From Perca fluviatilis (lineage: Eukaryota > Chordata > Actinopteri > Perciformes > Percidae): a DNA stretch of 64,000 bases. Numbering within the stretch: position 1 is the first letter of the stretch; each line of letters starts with the position of its first letter. The stretch spans positions 11,700,340 through 11,764,339 of the forward strand of contig NC_053128.1 in the NCBI RefSeq assembly GCF_010015445.1, in the 5' to 3' direction. Below, in pieces: positions 1 through 12,949 of this stretch. The position numbers were made by a program, and so were the translations under genes. The notes under the pieces are model-generated. The model was not told where the DNA came from, searched no databases, and saw nothing but the letters and a program-made list of their open reading frames with translations.

Positions 1-920
1 TACAGACAGGAGGTGGAACAGCTGGTCCAATGGTGCAGAGTTAAATCTAGACTAACATAGACAAAGACTATGGAGATGACAGTGGACTTTAGGAGAAGTC
101 TGACCCCACTCCCCCCCAGGTTCCTGGATTCAACCATTTCACAGGACCTAAAATGGTCTCCCCACATTGACTCTCCCCAGAGAAAGGCCCAACAGAGGTT
201 ATTCTTCCTGCGACAGCAAAGGTAGTTTAATCTGCCTAAGGAGCTGCTGACCACTTTCTACTCAGCCATCATTCAGTCTGTCATCTGCACCTCCATCACT
301 GTCTGGTTTGGGTCAGCCACCAAACGAGACAGGGCCAGACTGCAATGGATAATTAGGGCTGCAGAGAGGATCACTGGAGATGACCTTCCTTCCATCCAGG
401 ACCGGTCCAGGGTCAGGAAAAGGGCAGCAAAAATCTCTGCAGACCCCTCACATCCTGGTCACAAACTGTTCAAACTCCTTTCCTCTGGTAGGCAATACAG
501 TATCTACCATAACACTGAACAAAGTCAATCAACACTGTTCTGCTCATCTATCTCATGTATATTTTCAATCTTACGATGACATGATTATTAATATTTGACC
601 ATAGCTCTGAACTGCCTTGCACTGTATTTATATTCAAATCTTAAATCTCAGAACATACTGATATTGCACTATTCCTTCCCTCTCTTCAATTGTTATTGTA
701 TATTTTTTGTAAATTTCTAAATTATATTGTATTGTTATACTGTATACTTAACAGTATTTTTTTTTAAATATATTTCTCACTGTCCTGTTTTTATTCAGTT
801 TTTTATTATTATATGTTAAGTGAGTGTTGTACTTAGAAAGCAAATAATAACTGGAGTCAAATTTGTTGTTTCTTTGCGCAAACCTGGCCAATAAAGCTGA
901 TTCTGATTCTATGCTATCCT
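1..920 (+). mobile_element. 3' end of a non-LTR retrotransposon (L2/CR1/Rex1-like group), 5' cut by window edge
   Basis: Frame 1 from base 1 reads the C-terminal part of a LINE reverse transcriptase, with stretches such as RQEVEQLVQWC, TVDFRRS, LFFLRQQ, LLTTFYSAIIQS, VWFGSATKRDRARLQWIIRA and ITGDDLPSIQD. These are typical of the region after the RT palm in fish LINEs of the CR1/L2 group. In-frame stops occur at about 58 and 226, and the frame shifts near 400, so it is a dead copy. The AT-rich 3' UTR ends near 905-920 with AATAAAGCTGATTCTGATTC, a tail with a short tandem repeat (TGATTC) as in several fish LINEs. The catalytic RT motifs would lie upstream of the window. The exact clade is uncertain. 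Confidence 0.75.
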
Positions 921-3764
921 CTGCTGACCAACACTATGCTGTGGACATTATTTTTCACTTTTATATCACTGTCATGATACTGTCAGAGTCAAAGTGTATG
1001 GTGTCATTTTTTTTATATTGTTGAGACATCTTATAAAAACACCAAAAGAACCAGTGTGTTAGTCCTTCTCTCAACCCATTCTGACTTCTCCAACAGCTCT
1101 GTAGCTGTAGTAGTCTGCATGAACATTGTTTAACTTTTGAAAGAAGGAAATAGTTTCCAAACACAGCTAGTTTTTAGCAAAAATTACTCAGAGGAGCAAC
1201 GTCTGGGACTATTTTTAATTTGCGCATTTGGTGTGCTACTGAGTATTTACAGAACCAAGAGGTTTATGTGAAATAGACTTAATGAGGAAAAGGAAAGACT
1301 TTGTGGTAATAAAAGGAACCTGGTACTCAATGTAACAGTGTGGCACATTGATGTGTTTCTAATAGTATTTGGACAACAATGGATGTCAATGGCACAATTG
1401 AATTTGCTATATCAGGCTTTGGTTGTAGGAACATAGAAGGAGGATTACAGGATTTGTTAACAATCAGAGAAACATTGAACATCACCAGACAAACAGTAGG
1501 ATGTCCATGTATGTGCTTTCAAGCGCTGCTGAGGAAATGCGTCATCTAAAAGTGGAGATGTGAACCCCAAGAAAAAAAATAAGAACATTAAAAAGCTAGT
1601 TCCCTAACCCTGTCATCTGGAAATTATGTTTATATATGACTAATTTGCAATAGCAACACATTTTGAGAGAATTGTAATCTGGATTACACTTTATGTCAAC
1701 ACAATGAAGAAAATGTTTATGAATATATCTGTTCAGTGTTGATTCACTGCCAACTTTTATCATTTTCTTCCTACAATATCACCATATTGCAATACAAGAT
1801 TTGCTGTTAGCAACTCAAGCATGATTAAAAAATTGTTTTGTTACATTTAGGCACACACAACACGTGGGTAAGGTTAGAATGAGATTGGGGTCTTTGTTTG
1901 ATATTGAAAAGGTGAAGTATCACATATGTACTATATCGACATTTAACCCAAATCAGGATCTTTACCAAACCTTCACCAAAGTGTGTTTGCGGCCTAAAAG
2001 TAACCATATGTGGCACAGTCAAATATAGGTTTTCCCGTACTGGAAAATAAATGTTTTTCCTTTTCCTCCAAAATGTAATTGGCATAAGAAATCAGTAGTA
2101 TATAACTGTAATTGCTAGGAGACTTAATGTTAATGTTTGGGTTCCCACAATTCTAGCCCATGTTTCTGATTGTACAGATCTCACCCACTACCAAGTTTCC
2201 AGGACAACTTACAGTAATGAAGGGACAGTAATGTGATTGTTACTGTAATACTGTAAGTATCACTATGGACGAATCTGTGAGATTCTGCTAGCCACGCTCG
2301 CTCAGAATCAAAGATGATATCGAAACAGACATGTAACTGTGTAGCTGTGTTTAATATTATGCTTTTTCTGTGTAGCTATATTTATATTTGCTCATTTTAT
2401 GATTGCTAATGTTTCAAAAAGTGGATAATAGAAGAGAATATAGAGATGGAGATTAAATGGGAATACCATCGTTTGACCAGCTCCTTCCCAGGCACAAAAA
2501 GGAAGCCATTATTTTGCAGCTAAATTATGACAGTTCTTGCTATCCCCGCTGTGTTTTAATGTCAGATATGCAGTTGCGTTTTGGATCATTAGACAGACTA
2601 AGGAGCTTAGGCTAACAGCCAGGTGAAAGGCTTGATCTCTAAGCTGGGTAGAGGTTTTGCTATTGAGAAAGCCAAAGGCAAACCATGCTTGGCACTGTAT
2701 GACAGGGTGTCTGCAGAATGCCAATGTCTCCACCAGTATGAATGTTGTCCAAGTGATAGTTTCACTGGACTGCATAGACTACCAGCACAGACTAGATTTA
2801 CATCATTTGTGGTAGAATGTTTTTCTTTCCCGTCTGTCTTTTAGGGTGCGCATGCCTACAAATGATTGCTGGTCCTGGCTCTCTGGCTTTCAGCATTCAA
2901 ATAAATAAATAAAACATAAATATCCATCTGGAAGAAGACTCAGATCCTTGACATCAGAATAAAATATGTGCTGCTGTCCAGCTATTTTTCCTCCCAGATT
3001 TAGGAACACAGGCTCCATCACAAGAACAGGCATGGATGACAAATGAAGTCACAGGTTTAAGGCAGGAACCACGTCAGACTTTAGATAAAAAAAGAACTCA
3101 GTGACCCGTGCTGACAGGGTTTAGCTGGGTATAGTGTTGTTGTGGACGGAGGATGAGCGCTTTCGCTTTAGACAGAGAGGGTGTCAGGCAAGCACAGACA
3201 AGTCATTTCCCATCCATTCAGGGGGCCAAAGCTGCGGATTCAGCAGTCCTGGATTCAGATGATGATGACAGCTATGGATGCACCCGGTTGGTTCCTCCAC
3301 AAGGCCATTCCTCCTCATCAGCCTCTCAGAGGGAGAGTTCAGCCGAGTCAGCACAACACAGATAAAAATGTCGCTGTGTGGCCTCCTCTTGGTGCTTTGC
3401 TATTCCATTCTTCCCTGCGGAGCAAAGCAGAGTATGCATTTGCGAGAAAGAGAGCGCAGAAATAGAAGACCGAGACAAAGGGAGAGAGACCAGAAAGGCT
3501 ATCCTTGTGGGAAAAACTTACAGTTCCTGTTCCTCATCAACATGGAGGAGCACATCTGCAATTCTTGGTCCTGACATTAAATTGCATTTCCAATTTTCTT
3601 GAACAATATTAACTCTGTTCACAGCATGCAGCAGTAATGTAATGCAAATGACAATTACCCTTATATTTTTACGGTTACACTCGGGAATTCAAAGGTCTCA
3701 ACATCATTTTGTCAGACGATCACATTCACTTTACAAAAGCTCTTTGGGGACAGTTCTTTTATCT
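921..3764. other. No recognised gene; unassigned AT-rich DNA
   Basis: Short ORFs in this stretch lack any recognisable domain and overlap on opposite strands. One at 3153-3365 has an acidic and serine-rich composition (SDDDDS, SSSSAS) but no flanking splice structure or homology I can name. I see no convincing repeat, RNA gene or promoter. Confidence 0.5.
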
Positions 3765-3990
3765 TTTATAATAATAATAATACATTTTATTCATAATGCA
3801 CTTTTCATCAAAAGATCTCAAAGTGCTACAGGTTAGAAACAGGTTAGAAACAAAAAAGCAGTTTAAAATACCAACAACAAAAACACATCTAAAGGGGACC
3901 AAAAGCTTTGCTAAAAAGAAATGTCTTAAGGCCTTTTTTTAAAACAGTCAGTGGATTGAGGTGCCCTCAAGGTGTCAGGGAGGGCTTGTG
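3765..3990 (-). mobile_element. 3' tail of an L2/CR1-group LINE
   Basis: Read on the minus strand from about 3990, the sequence encodes ALPDTLRAPQSTDCFKK and then, after a one-base slip in an A run, GLKTFLFSKAFGPL. This is the usual C-terminal end of CR1/L2-group RT proteins (LP..LR......FK..LKTFLF). It is followed by a UTR ending in the common fish tail 'aaagcactttgagat' and an ATT/TAA-repeat end near 3768. Only the last ~230 bp are present, as expected for 5' truncation during reverse transcription. The frameshift makes it non-functional. Confidence 0.6.
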
Positions 3991-4879
3991 TTTTGTGGGT
4001 TGATAAGTTCTTTGAGGTAGCTCGTCGTCACTAGCATCGTCGTCGTCAAACCAGCCAGTGCTAAAGTTAGAGACAGACACCGGCAGAGCAGATCAAAGTT
4101 TTGGTGACCAGAGCAGACAGGACCTTCGTCCTGTATTTACTTTCTTGCTCCTGCCCCAGACACATCGGACCAATAACAGGAGTCAACGTTCCTGCGTGAT
4201 TTGTAATGACGCATTTTGGTATGCTTTGATTTTTCCAGGTGTGAAACCAAACCAAACCAACAGGAAATCGCTCCAAGTTTACAAACTCATCAACTGATTT
4301 GGACCAAAGCAAATTAACTATAGCTATAACTAACTGACTAATGTGAATCAACATATTTAAAATTGGTCTAGTATTGAGCGAGAACACTGTAACTGGCAGC
4401 CACAAACCGGGCTGCAATGTAATCCTAAATGCACATGGTCAATTTCCATTTTCAATTTCCATCCACTAACTGTGCTGTTTTTGTCACTGACATGCTTAGA
4501 TTGTATTTCTAAGTGTCTGACATTATGTGTGGAAATACGGAAAAAAAAGACAGCTTTTGATAGTTTTATTTTGTTAATGTCAACTTTTAAATGTAGTGTG
4601 TTTTACAAATGTAGATAATTATTTAAATGATGACTGGTGGGTTTGGCAATAGCTAGTTCGAGGCTGTTTCATGTTGAATAAAAAGGATCTAAATCTTTAA
4701 GAAAAAGGGCGACCTCTGTAGGGTACCTTTCCATAATGTTGTCAGACACTTGAAACGATAATCTGAGCATGTCAGTGGTAAAAACACACCCTTTTTGTGG
4801 ACAAAAATTAAAGGTGCGCGATTGCCGATTAACGTTACATTGCAGCTTGTTTCGCCATTGCCAACTGCAGCAGTCTTAC
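3991..4879. other. No recognised gene
   Basis: AT-rich sequence with short antisense-overlapping ORFs (about 4058-4417) that show no domain. No repeat I can name lies between the LINE tail and the palindromic MITE at 4880. Confidence 0.45.
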
Positions 4880-5802
4880 TTAAAGTGATGGTTCGGAGTA
4901 ATTCACCCTAGGGTCCTTTGCACCATGACCTCGAGCCAAACACCCACCCAGAAGCTTTTTTCACCTGGGTCTAACATTGGGAGAGTTAGCGTAGAGTAGC
5001 GTTATCAGCTGAATAGCTTAGCGCAGGGGCGCCGACCGTTGTATCGTAATAAATTACCCACTAATAATGCGCGAAATACCAAACGACTACACTAATTTGT
5101 TCGTCATAAGTTATGCACTCATAAAAATGGATTGGAAGTTTGCAAGTACACCAGAAGTTTATGTAAATAACACTTGCTTGTGCTGGCTTCTGTTCTCTGC
5201 TGTTGTTGTTGCTGCTGCAGTAAGACGAGTGCTTAGGGACATCTACAAATTACAACAACCGAAAAGAGATGCAACAAAAATATTTATTAATTTAACTTTT
5301 TTTTAAAGTAAGTGCTGTAGTATAACTAGCAGGAGACAAGTAATAATTGAGGTAAGTTTTGAGACATTACCTTATTTAATCATTGAATTAATAAATATTT
5401 TTGTTTTATTTTTTTTTTTTTTTTTGCCCCCTCTTTTACCCCCCCCCCCCCCCCCCAAACTGCAATAGCTGTAGCAGCAGCAACAGAGAGCTGAGGAGAG
5501 CGGCAAGTGTTCATAAACTTCTGGTGTACTTACAAACTTTCCAATCCATCGTTTTATGAGAGCATAACCTATTTGTACTACTTGTAGACGTTTGGTATCA
5601 TTTCGGGCATTATTAGTGGGGTAACTTACAAGATACAAACGTGGGTCCATTAGCCCCTGCGCTAAGCTATTCAGCTGATAACGCTACTCTAGCTAACTCT
5701 CCCAATGTTCGACCCAGGTGAAAAAAGCTTCTGGGGGGGTGTTTGGCTCGAGGTCATGGTGCAAAGGATCCTAGGGTGAATTACTCCGAACCATCACTTT
5801 AA
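4880..5802. mobile_element. 923-bp palindromic (foldback) MITE with TTAA ends
   Basis: The two ends are inverted copies: the left begins TTAAAGTGATGGTTCGG and the right ends CCGAACCATCACTTTAA. The inverted arms run about 410 bp each (4880-5300 and 5390-5802), with mismatches and small indels. They meet at a low-complexity centre containing a T run (5408-5425) and a C run (5439-5456). Both ends carry TTAA, which fits either a TTAA target duplication (piggyBac-like) or termini that include TTAA. There is no transposase. Short ORFs within the arms (5067-5306 plus, 5372-5650 minus) are simply the two copies of the same arm read on opposite strands. A third arm lies at 28050-28274. Confidence 0.85.
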
Positions 5803-8130
5803 TAGTGGACTAATTTCTAAAAATGTCCTTTGCATCAGTCACTTAAACACAGAAACATGGGGAAATAGGGTCCAGGTTAAAAAATACCTAAGTTACGCTT
5901 TAAGAATCATTAAATGCAAAGTGACAAAATATAGTCCCACTACCCATACATACTGTGTATGTGATTTCATGAGAATGAAAACATCATTAAAAACATTCAT
6001 GAAATGAAGCCAATGAGATGCAGTTGTCTGACAAATATGTCGTGATTTAGAATTTCAGTCTGCTTATTAATCAATTCATGTATTCAGTTTTGGCCGTTTG
6101 TACATTGTGTTCTAACTCTGCTGTCATTTCAGACCCTGCCTCTCATGCTAATCCTCCTCACTCACCTGTTCCCCATTCTCTCATTAGCTCCCTCGAATGT
6201 TAACTGGTCCACTTCCACTAGCTCTCTGCCAGATTGGCTTTGTGCTACAGCGTTCACATGCTCTGATTATTACCATCTTCTTCCTGATAGTAGTAGTTTT
6301 GACCCTGCTTGTTTATTTCGGATTCTGCCTCAGCCTGAACCCTCTGTACTTTGTTTGACTGCCTGGATTTTTGCATCCTTGTATTTGTTTCAAAGTAAAG
6401 ACTCTCTTACATCTGCCTCCTGAGTTGCGCTCTTGACTCCTTTTTGTCTTTTCTTTTCACTGTGACAAAATATAGTTTGATCTGTATTTTTTTCCAAATC
6501 TGTTTAGTAAAGGTGCACATTATATATTGTGAAAAGCATCTGAAGTCACAAAACATCAGAACAAATTCAGTGTTGCCCTTCTGATTAAAGTACAAATGTG
6601 AAGACAAAGGTGTTTCTTTTAAATGCAAATTAAAACAAAATGTACACATAACGAATGCAAACAACCTCAAGAAGTCACACAAGTATTTGCTCTTTTGCTC
6701 TTGGCAACCGACAGTATAAAGCATAAAGTGTTTGACTTTAACAGCCTGATAATCTAGTTTATGTATTGAAATACGAGCAAAGGTTCCCAGAGCCTGTGAG
6801 AAACATCAGTGAGAAATAAGTCCTGCTTTGTGTTGGCGAGCTAGTGGGTGAACCGGTCACTCACATATCAAAGATGATGACCAAGCAATTTCAACCAAAA
6901 AACACAGATAAAAAAAAAGTAAAAGAACAGCATGGCCGCATTGAACAGCTGTTGAAGCTGTTATATTTCTTTGGAGATGATCGCAAGACCACCAATGCAA
7001 TTAAGAAGTTAATTAAATTCACACAGTTGAGAGCTTATCTTTAAATAAAGGGAATAAGAGACCTCCATCCTTGATTTGGTTGGTGATATAAATGAGGAGT
7101 TGATTATCTCAGTGATTGTGTGTTCTAATCTTTTTTTATTAGATTAATAGAGGAAATTTGAGTTCAAAACGAACATTATCAGCCGCTCCTCTGCATGCCT
7201 ATCCTACTTTCTTACTTCTCCTTGCAATTCTTCTCCATTCTCCTCCTTTTTATCCACCCTCTCGCCTGCCATGGTCTCCCCACCCGTGTGCCTATGAATT
7301 TGTTCTGGCCCGATCACTAAACATGGCTCCACCAGTTGGAGGTGAATGATGTTGGCTCAGTATTGACTGAGCCCGTCACGCACTCTGATGACTCATGTTA
7401 ATGCGCTTTTTTGACTAAAAGGATTTGTAAAAGACCCGTCACTCTCAGAGCATTTCCATTCCTCTATTCCCGGTGGTGGGTCTCTCTGGATGAGAACAGT
7501 CAAACCATTATCTTTTCACTCTTGACTTATTGATAGGATGCTGGAAGAGGGCTAAATGGAGGTTAGCCAATCACGGCTATTAAGGTCAAGGACATAAATA
7601 TACACTTCTTTGACATGGTGATAGGCAGTGTGAGGGCCCGGCTTTATTCCCCTGCTGGAATCACACAGCGATCAAAGCAACTCATACACTGACTGATGTT
7701 GTCTTATTGAGAAAAGTGTAGCCGTTTGATGTCGAGACAAAGACTAGTAGAGCTTAGGGAGAACAGTTGGCAGTGCATTTGTGTGAGTGGAAAAGCCCTT
7801 TTTTATTTATCAGGACAGAAGACAACAAAAAGAACAGTGACTAAAGAACAAGATATGTTATCATGTGTGTACATTTGCTATGTGGTCACACAGTCAGTCA
7901 TTTGTGTGTGTGCGTGTGTGTGTGCGTGCGTGCATGTGTGTATAAACAGTCTGGGACAAAGTATATAGGGTGGATGGGTGGGAGAGGGGGTGAAGGATGG
8001 TGAACTAAGGGAAAGCATAGGAAATAAAACAAATAAGAAATACATACATACATACATAAAAAGATATGTATATATACAAACATATAAGAATTAGTCACTA
8101 ATTGGTCCAATTTTGGGTTGCCCCCAGACC
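5803..8130. other. No recognised gene; possible LTR-like relic near 6130-6445
   Basis: Between 6130 and 6445 the pyrimidine-rich sequence ends with 'tgcctggatttttgcatcc', an AATAAAG-like signal (caaagtaaagactctcttac) and 'ctgcctcctgagttgcgct'. This resembles the downstream part of some fish LTRs, but no second LTR or internal region is visible. The remainder to 8130 holds GT-rich DNA (about 7901-7945) and an ACAT tetranucleotide run (8041-8059). Sequence at 7380-7700 is non-repetitive and could be conserved non-coding DNA, but nothing in a single sequence proves this. Confidence 0.35.
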
Positions 8131-8299
8131 TTAAAAGTACTCTAAGCAATGTCACGCGTTTTTTAGGCTAAACACAGAAGGGAGGGATGAGGATGAGGAT
8201 GAGGAGGAGGGAGGAGCGAGCCAGTCTTCGTTTTATTTGAAAATACTTTGAACGTCAACAAGAAGTAACGTCACCCAACATCGCTTAGAGCACCTTTAA
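8131..8299. mobile_element. 169-bp MITE with TTAA ends
   Basis: The left end TTAAAAGTACTCTAAGCAAT and the right end GCTTAGAGCACCTTTAA are imperfect inverted repeats of about 22 bp. Both ends carry TTAA. The interior has a purine-rich GAGGATGAG run and no coding potential. The structure and the motif 'gcgttttttaggctaaacac' match a MITE type that I recall as widespread in teleosts. Confidence 0.75.
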
Positions 8300-11200
8300 T
8301 GAGAGGGAGCCGGCCCCTTGTGGGCTTGATCCCTGAAAAAAGAAGAAAAAAAAAAAGCTTCCAGACCATGTTTATGTTCCAGTTTTGCTGTTGTGTGAAG
8401 GGTGTCTCAGCCTTCCTTCCCCATGCCCGCCCATTCGAGAGAGAACCATCAGAGTGCCCTGAACGGGGCCTCAGGAGAGAGCACGGTACAACCCAGACTG
8501 TTCTTTTTTACCCTATGATATTACGCTGGTGGAGGAGTTTTAGCAAGAGAAAGATGAGTAAATAATTAAGTAGAAAACTTGCTAGCTAAAGAGAAAAAAG
8601 CACACAGTCAATCATTCAATACAGGTCCGTGATGAGTCAGGTTCACTGCAGGGGGCCCGAAACCGCACTTTGCCTCACGTCAAACAGCTGCTTTGTGATT
8701 GAATCTTGCTCTCACATTTCCTGAATTAGTTCCAATTCTAGCCAGTATCTGCATGGTATTCACAGGCCTTCAGCTTAGAAATTGTATACTGCATAACCTT
8801 ATTGATTTAGCTCCATCCAGGTTACAATGCACTAGATTTGTTTGTACAATAAGGAAAAGTTATTTATGGTAAAATTAGACATGCATTAGTCATACCAAAA
8901 ATAGGTATTTTTGTCAGTGCCTTTCAAAATGGCCCTTAAGCATCTTAACAATGATTCATGATAAATAAATAAAAGAAAGTTCCAGTGAAAATCGGTGCAG
9001 TCGGTGTCTTAGTGTCCCATCCATAGGAGGTCGGCAGTGCCTCTGTCTTTTATGTGACAGTCTCCCCCTGTGTTGTGCACATGGATCTGTATATGGGGAA
9101 ACCAGTATGAATTCAGATAGGTATCTTGACAGCATGGACTTATACTGTAGATATATACAGGCCACAGCATTTATCCAAAGTTCTTCTGGTTATTAAATTG
9201 TCTTTGTAAACTGTAATCGTGGAATGATTTAAGTAAGGAATAAAATAAAAGCATCAAGCTTCTAAGCTAAATATTTCTCCTGTATAAATCTTAGAAACCA
9301 AAATAAAATGAATCAAAATGGTACTGTTTCTTCGGCACAATAATGTGGTTTTTACAGTGTCCACATTCATGAAAACTATAAAAACAATATCAGATGTCTG
9401 CAGTAACCTGCATATGAGGAACCAGTATGAATTCAGATGGGTATCTTGATAGCATGGACAGTGATATAAACAGCCCTACACAACACACAATAACTCAGTC
9501 AGAATACAATAGCATCAAAAGCAGTGCAGATTAAGCTAGGTTTAGCATTTAGCTCTAAACCCGAAACGAATGGCTCACTCAACGCTATATAAATGGCAAT
9601 AGTTTCTTAATAATAACAAAAATCACAGCTGGCTGACGGCCAGCAGCAGCGCTGGGTCAAACCTGTGTAACAGCAGCAAGAGAAAGTTTGTTCATTCAGT
9701 CAATCAGTCAATTTTTATTTGTTGTACGAGGTCTAATTCCCTGGCGGGGAGTGGGGGCGGTCCTACGCTGGGGTGCGCAAAGTAGTCTTCTCGCAGTGGG
9801 AAGTGAGGGAGGGACCGTGGGGTGCTCTATCTAGCTAGCTATCTTTTCTGTGGTCTGATAAACAGTAAATTCATCATATTCAGTGCCCCATATCACTGTT
9901 TTCCAAGTTACAGTAGCTTTTCATGGGAACACAGCCGTTGAGGCTGCGTCAAGGCTTTTGTTATACAGAAATGGGCGTGATTTCATCCAAAGGGGGGTTC
10001 CTTTAGTCTAACTGAAACTTAATTGCATTTTCTTTTGCCTGCTAAGCATAAATATCTGCTCTGTAAATCACTTATCCTGTGTTCTATCAGAAAAAAAAAC
10101 AAAAAAAAACAATGGGACAAAATGTACTTCCTCCTTTGCCACTAAGACACAAAGTCATTATTCTCATGACCACAGGATTTGGGCTTCATTAAAATCTATA
10201 CATAGATCTTGAGAAAATAATATAACCATAACCAACAGACCATTAGTTCTGGAGATTTCGATCCTATTACACGGTTATCCTCAGGAGAAGGGGTTTATCG
10301 ATAGAATTGCAAAAATTTGATTGTTTCTAAGAGACCAGTGCTGTTTTTTTTCTTCTTTTGCTGGTGAGGACAGTTTCGGTAGACTAATGCAGTCGGACAC
10401 CATTGTCAGGCAGAACAAATGCAGCCAAATGACCTTCTCTCATAAGCAGATGGTCCATTTTTTGCAAATCTATGTCACTGATAAATGTTACATTGAAGGC
10501 AGATGGCAGCGGACAAAGTTCTATCAAGCAGAAAATGATACAAGGTATTTCACATAGTTGCTACAAACAGATGTTTTGCTCTGTTGTCACCAGCAATGAC
10601 CTCCTCAGACACATTATCATTAGATGCCAGCTCCTCCGAGTGTGGCTGCCATCTTGAATTAGTGACGGCCTAGCGTGCTGAAGGCCTTCCTGTCTCCCTG
10701 TCATCTCTATGGAGACAGAGGAAGTGGATCTCGCCCACAGCTTGTGCCCACATTTCACATCTACTCAGCTTCACGCCACACCATTCCTGTACGCTGCTGC
10801 AGAGCACAATGCTGCACATGGAGCCAAGCGGACTTAGTAAACATGATCAACTGATGATCAACTCTCCCATCCCTCTCCATTTAGGGCTTTTAAAGTCTTC
10901 AGATCGTCTAAGTACAACAGCGGGGGTAGCGGTTTTGCTAAATATGACATTGTAAATTGAGGCGTAAGTGCAAGCAAGCATATTTGTAATTCAAATTTCA
11001 GTGTATTGCACCCAACATCTCTTAAGCTGCTACCTGGGATGTCAAGATGAGTTACAGGAGACTGTAAAGTTGATTTGTTTCCGCTCTCACCATGTCCACT
11101 GTCCAGCACTGCTAGCAGAAACCAATGAGGTAATGGGCGAGGCATAACGCTGAATTTAGTTTTAATGCTTTTTGATCAGAAGGGAAAATAAAAAAATGTA

Positions 11201-12879
11201 CTCCAGTCTGCTAAAATGAAGCAGCGGCATCATTTAAAGATCATTCCCATGGGTAAAAAAAAACAATTGCATGTATATGCAAGGCAATTAGCATGTGACA
11301 AAGTGAGAAAATGGCACATAAAATGACATAAGTTTGTTCATTTAACTATGGCGATGAAAGCAAGAACGCTCTCTATGAACGATTGGTTTGTCACACATGA
11401 AAACTCCTGGGCTGACTTCTTTTCATTAAATTTTTTTTTTATGTACTTATTTTCTTTACACTGACTCGAAAAAAACAAGAAAAGAAAGTGAGCGAAGCAT
11501 TACTAGAAGGTAATATGACAAGCCGCATATGGCACCGCAATGAGGAGAACAAACATAAAAGGATTATTGTTTTGACAAGAGCCGTTCGATGCAAATCAAA
11601 GGAACGGGTGATTGATGCAGTGATGAAGGCAGTCGGGCTGTATTTATATATTCATCATGACATTTAGCTTCCCTCAGTTTTAAAAAAGCTTTTCTACTGT
11701 CACTCTCAAGCACATTCTCCTCATTTCCAAAGAAGAGTATACGTGGTTTGACATTTGAAGTCAGCTCGATGAGGAACTCCAGGTGGAAAAGGCTTAATGG
11801 GAATGTAAGTGGGTAAAATATGAACTGTGCAGAAATGGGGAGTTCACTGCTTGCCACAGATGTTATAAATATGCATTTTATTTGAAAAAAAGTGGTATAT
11901 TGTGTATTATATTGTATCTTTGAACTAGTGGATCGTGTGAATGATATATAAAAATAGAGTTAATGGAAGGATGGACTGAGTGTATGGCAAAACATGCGGG
12001 ATGGTATTCATGGCATGTGCAGCTAGCATTATCTTTTACAGGCTAACACTGTGAAATAACAGCATTTTCTAATTTCAGTCTGCACAAAGTCCCAGCTTAC
12101 CTGTACTGGAAGAAATCAATTGCACCACTTAGAAGAATCCTTATCTGGGGAGATAGATATGGGCTACTGAGGAGATTTAATTAAAGGAATAATACGCCAA
12201 AAAACGATGTTTTGTATACCAAACACTGACTGCCTGAGGGCTTGCAAGGTGGCTCTGCAAAGTTTGTAGCATTGTAGGACAGCATTAAAACATTTCAGAG
12301 TCTTGAATGTTGTAACATACTGAAATGCTCGGATCAAACATTTCCTTCCTCATAAAAACATTTGCAAATCAGAGTATTTTAAATCGAATGGAATTGACAC
12401 TTTTCACACTCTCACCATTCTCACACATTGAAAAAACTAAAGTATAACAGATAACGTCGCAGAGCTAAAAGAGGGCCCAAAAACAGAGCAGTACAGTGCA
12501 TGCCTGATATCAGACACATCTGTCAACTCTTTGCACACCGTTTCCATTTTCAGTCTTAAAATTGCCTCCACTCCAACTGATTTCTGTTGGGAAGGGGATT
12601 CGAATTTCTGTAACCAATCATTAGAGACCAATGTATCCACCTGAATTTAACGTCATATTAAGTCAACACTGATGCATAGCAATATCAAAATACTTATTTT
12701 CCTTCTGAGGTTTGCAATGTAATCCTCTAAAGGATGACCCTGTATGGTAAAGTCTGAAGTAATTTTACTATCTCATTCCAAAATTAAAAAATTGGCAGCC
12801 ATTGTGCCAAACCAATGGCAGGACTGTGTATCTTGTCACCCACACGTGTGCATGCAAGGACATCCTTGTTTCAAACCAA

Positions 12880-12883
<4 letters not shown>
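8300..12883. other. No recognised gene; one local ~60-bp duplication
   Basis: About 4.6 kb of mostly unique-looking AT-rich DNA. A segment containing 'accagtatgaattcagat' occurs at about 9095-9140 and again at about 9420-9460, with a shared context ending in 'agcatggac', so it is a local direct duplication. The stretch 10320-10760 is non-repetitive with several short ORFs on both strands but no domain. I see no exon, RNA gene or transposon end. Confidence 0.45.

Positions 12884-12948
<65 letters not shown>
12884..12948. repeat. (CA)n microsatellite
   Basis: Uninterrupted CA dinucleotide run of about 60 bp. The poly-Thr/His ORFs over it are artefacts. Confidence 0.97.

Positions 12949-12949
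<1 letters not shown>

Noticed and set aside
3153..3602. Cluster of overlapping plus-strand ORFs, one with SDDDDS and SSSSAS
   Set aside because: Several frames overlap the same DNA, none has a known domain, and no splice or promoter evidence supports an exon.
5067..5650. Two similar ORFs sharing YALIK and STPEVY on opposite strands
   Set aside because: The similarity is explained by the inverted arms of one palindromic MITE, not by paralogous genes.
6130..6445. Possible solo LTR
   Set aside because: Only the AATAAA-like signal and composition suggest it; no TG...CA borders or target duplication could be defined, so it is mentioned but not called.
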